Assembly: GCF_009711125.1 (NCBI RefSeq)
Contig: NZ_WMIB01000003.1
Location: 62,001-126,000, forward strand
Source of the DNA: Metabacillus mangrovi
GTDB lineage: Bacteria > Bacillota > Bacilli > Bacillales > Bacillaceae
DNA length: 64,000 nt
Direction: 5' to 3'
The notes under the pieces are model-generated. The model did not search any database and was not told the origin of the DNA. It saw nothing but the letters and a program-made list of their open reading frames with translations. Shown here piece after piece: positions 61,316 to 64,000 of the stretch (positions are counted from its first letter, which is position 1; the number at the start of each line of letters is the position of its first letter). The position numbers and the translations under genes were made by a program.

Positions 61316-63037
61316 ATGGCTGTACATAAAAAAGATGTGATTAAGCTTCTTGAAACCATTGCAATCTATATGGAACTGAAAGGCGAAAATCCGTTTAAAA
61401 TATCAGCATTCCGCAAAGCGGCGAATGCTCTTGAACAGGATGAACGAAGCCTTGGCTCGATAGAGGACTTCACAAAGCTCCAGGGAATCGGAAAAGGAAC
61501 TGCTGCAGTCATTGAAGAAATGATACAAACCGGAGAGTCGGAAGTTCTGAATGATCTCAAAAAACAGGTGCCAGAGGGCCTTGTTCCGCTTTTGAAGCTG
61601 CCGGGCCTTGGCGGTAAAAAAATTGCGAAGCTTTATAAAGAATTAGGAGTGGACGGGGTCGATTCTTTGAAAAAAGCGTGCTTGGAGCATAAAATACAGG
61701 GACTGGCAGGCTTTGGCCCTAAATCGGAAGAAAAGATTCTTGCAGCCGTTGAAGAAATCGGCAAAAGACCCGATCGGCTGCCGCTCGCTTTTATGCTTCC
61801 GATCGCAGATGAACTGGAAGCCTATCTCGCCCAATGTCCGGATATCATCCGCTACTCAAGGGCAGGTTCGATCAGGAGGATGGCGGAAACGGTCAAAGAC
61901 TTGGATTTTATTATTTCCGCTGCGGAACCTGAAAAAGTGAGAGACTTCCTTTTGAAAATACCCAATATCGGAGAAGTGATCGCAGGCGGCGGGACGAAGG
62001 TCTCCGTCGAACTGCAATATGACTTTACGGTGAGTGCAGATTTCCGCATCGTGAAGGACGAAGAATTTGCGACCACGCTGCACCATTTTACCGGCTCTAA
62101 AGACCATAATGTAAGGATGCGCCAGCTTGCAAAAGAGCAGGGGAAAAAGATCAGCGAGTATGGGGTAGAGGATCTGGAAACCGGTGCAATCCAGACGTTT
62201 GAAGATGAAGCTGCCTTTTTTCAAAGCTTTGGCCTGCCGTTTATTCCGCCTGAGCTTCGGGAAGACGGAAGGGAAATTGAAGAATCGGACAGCCTGGAAG
62301 GCCTCATTTCGGAAAAAAGCATCATCTCGGACCTTCATATGCACTCCACTTGGAGCGACGGGGCTTTTACGATTGAGGAAATGGCGCAGGCCTGCAAGGC
62401 GAAGGGCTACAAATACATGGCGATTACCGACCACTCGCACTACTTGAAGGTGGCGAACGGCCTTTCTCCGGAAAGACTGAGGGAACAGAGAAAGGAAATC
62501 GACCGCCTGAACGAGCAGTTTGAGGACTTTACGATTCTTGCGGGAGTGGAGATGGATATTCTTCCGGACGGAACGCTGGATTATGATGATGAATTGCTTG
62601 AGGAGATGGATATCGTTATCGCCTCCATTCATTCAAGCTTTTCACAGCCGCAGGAAAAAATCATGGAGCGCCTGAAAACGGCACTGAAAAGCCATCATGT
62701 GGACATTATCGCCCACCCGACCGGGAGGCTGATCGGAAAACGGGCTGGATACGACGTCGATATCAGTATGCTGATCCAGCTGGCGAAAGAAACGGATACC
62801 GCACTGGAACTGAATGCAAACCCTAACCGGCTCGACTTAAGCGCAGAGCACCTGAAGCTTGCACAGGAGGCCGGAGTGAAAATAACGATCAGTACGGACG
62901 CCCACAGCCTTGATATGCTGGAGCACATGCCGATTGGAGTTTCTACAGCCATTAAAGGAAATGTAAAAGAGGATCATGTCCTGAACACGTGGGAGCTTGA
63001 GAAGCTGAAGCAGTTTTTGAACAGGCATCATTCCTGA
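61316..63037 (+). CDS. polX: DNA polymerase X with PHP domain (PolX)
   Basis: Repair polymerase with 3'-5' exonuclease/AP-endonuclease activity, 573 residues. Order: the 8-kDa-like HhH region ([25 protein letters not shown] ~53-67, [17 protein letters not shown] ~93-109), the PolX palm with [18 protein letters not shown] (~184-201, catalytic acidic residues), and the C-terminal PHP phosphoesterase with [12 protein letters not shown] (~339-350), [14 protein letters not shown] and [14 protein letters not shown] 61316 follows GAGGTGATC. B. subtilis yshC orthologue. Confidence 0.94.
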   Translation: MAVHKKDVIKLLETIAIYMELKGENPFKISAFRKAANALEQDERSLGSIEDFTKLQGIGKGTAAVIEEMIQTGESEVLNDLKKQVPEGLVPLLKLPGLGGKKIAKLYKELGVDGVDSLKKACLEHKIQGLAGFGPKSEEKILAAVEEIGKRPDRLPLAFMLPIADELEAYLAQCPDIIRYSRAGSIRRMAETVKDLDFIISAAEPEKVRDFLLKIPNIGEVIAGGGTKVSVELQYDFTVSADFRIVKDEEFATTLHHFTGSKDHNVRMRQLAKEQGKKISEYGVEDLETGAIQTFEDEAAFFQSFGLPFIPPELREDGREIEESDSLEGLISEKSIISDLHMHSTWSDGAFTIEEMAQACKAKGYKYMAITDHSHYLKVANGLSPERLREQRKEIDRLNEQFEDFTILAGVEMDILPDGTLDYDDELLEEMDIVIASIHSSFSQPQEKIMERLKTALKSHHVDIIAHPTGRLIGKRAGYDVDISMLIQLAKETDTALELNANPNRLDLSAEHLKLAQEAGVKITISTDAHSLDMLEHMPIGVSTAIKGNVKEDHVLNTWELEKLKQFLNRHHS

Positions 63038-63057
63038 AGATTTGGGAGGTCTGCAAT

Positions 63058-64000
63058 TTGCAGGAAAAAGGATTAAAAGTACTGGAGTTTCATAAGATCA
63101 GGCAGCAGCTGACAAACCATGCTGCGTCATCATTGGGAAAAGAAAAAGCAGAGGCGCTTCTCCCTGCCTTAACGCTTGAGGAAGCAGAAAAGCGGCAGCA
63201 GGAGACGTTTGAAGCGGCCGATGTCCTGAGAATCAGGGGCCATGCTCCATTCGGCGGCCTGACGGATATCCGTGCCAGTCTGAAACGGGCAAAGATTGGC
63301 GGGGTCCTGAGCGCACATGAATGCATGGGAACAGCAGGTGTGCTTTATGCGGGACGGCAGATGAAGCAGTTTATTCTAGAGCTCGCGGAGGAAGAAATCC
63401 TGTCCATTCCGCTTTCTGAGGAGAAAGTACGGCTGATAGAGCCGCTTACGGACCTGGAACGGAAGATCAATCAATGTGTGGATGACAACGGGGAGATTCT
63501 TGATCATGCGAGCGATTTGCTGCGCTCGCTCAGGCAGCAGCTCCGGACGCTTGAATCCCGTGTCCGCCAGAAGCTGGAGTCGATGATCCGCTCTTCTTCT
63601 GCACAAAAGATGCTGTCCGACGCTATCATCACGATCCGGAACGAACGGTTCGTCATTCCGGTTAAACAGGAATATCGTTCCTCCTACGGAGGGATTGTGC
63701 ACGATCAATCCTCCTCCGGTGCAACCCTTTTTATTGAACCGCAGGCAGTGGTGGATATGAACAATTCCCTGCAGCAGGCAAAAATGAAAGAAAAGCAGGA
63801 AATTCAGCGCATCTTAAGAATGCTCTCGGAAGCCATAGCAGAGCATGCGGATCTAATTTTGGAAAATCTCGAAGTGCTCGCACACCTTGACTTCATGTTC
63901 ACGAAAGCACGATATGCAAAAGCGATTAAAGCTTCCCGGCCGAAGCTGAACAGTGAAGGGTACATCAATCTGAAAAGAGCCCGCCATCCCCTTTTGGACC
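63058..64000 (+). CDS. mutS2: Endonuclease MutS2, N-terminal part (3' end outside window)
   Basis: The open frame runs off the window after 314 codons. TTG 63058, eight bases after GGGAGG, gives [18 protein letters not shown], the MutS2/MutSB N-terminus. Present are the core and clamp regions ([20 protein letters not shown] then [20 protein letters not shown], ~200-240); the ATPase and C-terminal Smr nuclease domains are not yet reached. MutS2 in Bacillus acts in ribosome-collision rescue and recombination control rather than mismatch repair. The frame ends in the LKRARHPLL block that precedes the ATPase region. Confidence 0.95.
   Translation, partial: MQEKGLKVLEFHKIRQQLTNHAASSLGKEKAEALLPALTLEEAEKRQQETFEAADVLRIRGHAPFGGLTDIRASLKRAKIGGVLSAHECMGTAGVLYAGRQMKQFILELAEEEILSIPLSEEKVRLIEPLTDLERKINQCVDDNGEILDHASDLLRSLRQQLRTLESRVRQKLESMIRSSSAQKMLSDAIITIRNERFVIPVKQEYRSSYGGIVHDQSSSGATLFIEPQAVVDMNNSLQQAKMKEKQEIQRILRMLSEAIAEHADLILENLEVLAHLDFMFTKARYAKAIKASRPKLNSEGYINLKRARHPLLD

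Noticed and set aside
61856-62632. 258-codon minus-strand frame inside polX
   Set aside because: Antisense shadow of conserved PolX domains.

Overview
The window is chromosomal DNA from a spore-forming member of the Bacillaceae (Firmicutes). The evidence is gene order almost identical to the argGH-ytkKL-ytoI-nrnA-dnaE-ytsJ-accDA-pfkA-pyk-citZ-icd-mdh-phoPR-polA-mutM-coaE-gapB-speD-nrdR-dnaBI-thrS-infC-rpmI-rplT-pheST-rnhC-zapA-polX-mutS2 segment of Bacillus subtilis, strong AGGAGG-type ribosome binding sites, frequent TTG/GTG starts, T-box leaders, and sporulation genes (ytrH, ytrI, ytvI, ytaF, ytxC, sspI). It is not B. subtilis itself: extra genes sit inside the conserved order, namely a YeeE/YedE transporter, an NCS1 permease, a FadR-type regulator, a MaoC-like hydratase, an HflK/HflC pair, a dimeric dUTPase and an unrecognised 133-residue protein.

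Layout: 1-2.3 kb end of arginine biosynthesis; 2.6-5.3 kb accessory transporters; 5.4-8.6 kb ytkK, ytkL and ytoI; 8.6-9.65 kb a 1-kb satellite-like repeat array; 9.65-12.2 kb ytpI, nrnA and sporulation membrane proteins; 12.3-23.2 kb dnaE followed by central carbon and lipid genes (malic enzyme plus FadR-type regulator, accDA, pfkA-pyk); 23.4-25.5 kb membrane proteins; 25.9-29.4 kb citZ-icd-mdh; 30.3-34.8 kb phoPR and hflKC; 35-39.8 kb polA-mutM-ytaF-coaE; 40.2-45.5 kb gapB, speD, nrdR and the helicase-loading pair dnaB-dnaI; 45.7-50.7 kb ytxC, thrS and the infC-rpmI-rplT operon; 50.7-53.8 kb ysdA, ysdB, dUTPase, M42 peptidase and sspI; 53.9-58.5 kb ysgA and pheST; 58.6-64 kb GNAT, rnhC, zapA, cvpA-like, polX and the start of mutS2.

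Regulation readable from the sequence: T-box leaders on thrS and pheS, an L20-type attenuated leader on infC (which uses an ATT start codon), two inverted CcpN boxes at gapB, a cre-like site in the citZ leader, a perfect palindrome upstream of the malic enzyme that probably serves the co-transcribed FadR-type regulator, and a candidate structured leader on speD.

The most unusual content is between genes. At 8.6-9.65 kb a satellite built from 18- and 21-bp monomers is organised into a five-monomer, 102-bp higher-order repeat present about ten times. Other intergenic gaps carry arrays with 21-bp (59.15 kb), 20/40-bp (19.9 kb), 31-bp (13+18; 45.5 kb) and 9/42-bp (52.9 kb) periods. All lie downstream of gene ends, and most periods are close to whole DNA helical turns. 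I know of no described function for them. Calls rest on reading the sequence and on remembered family knowledge; no database search was run.
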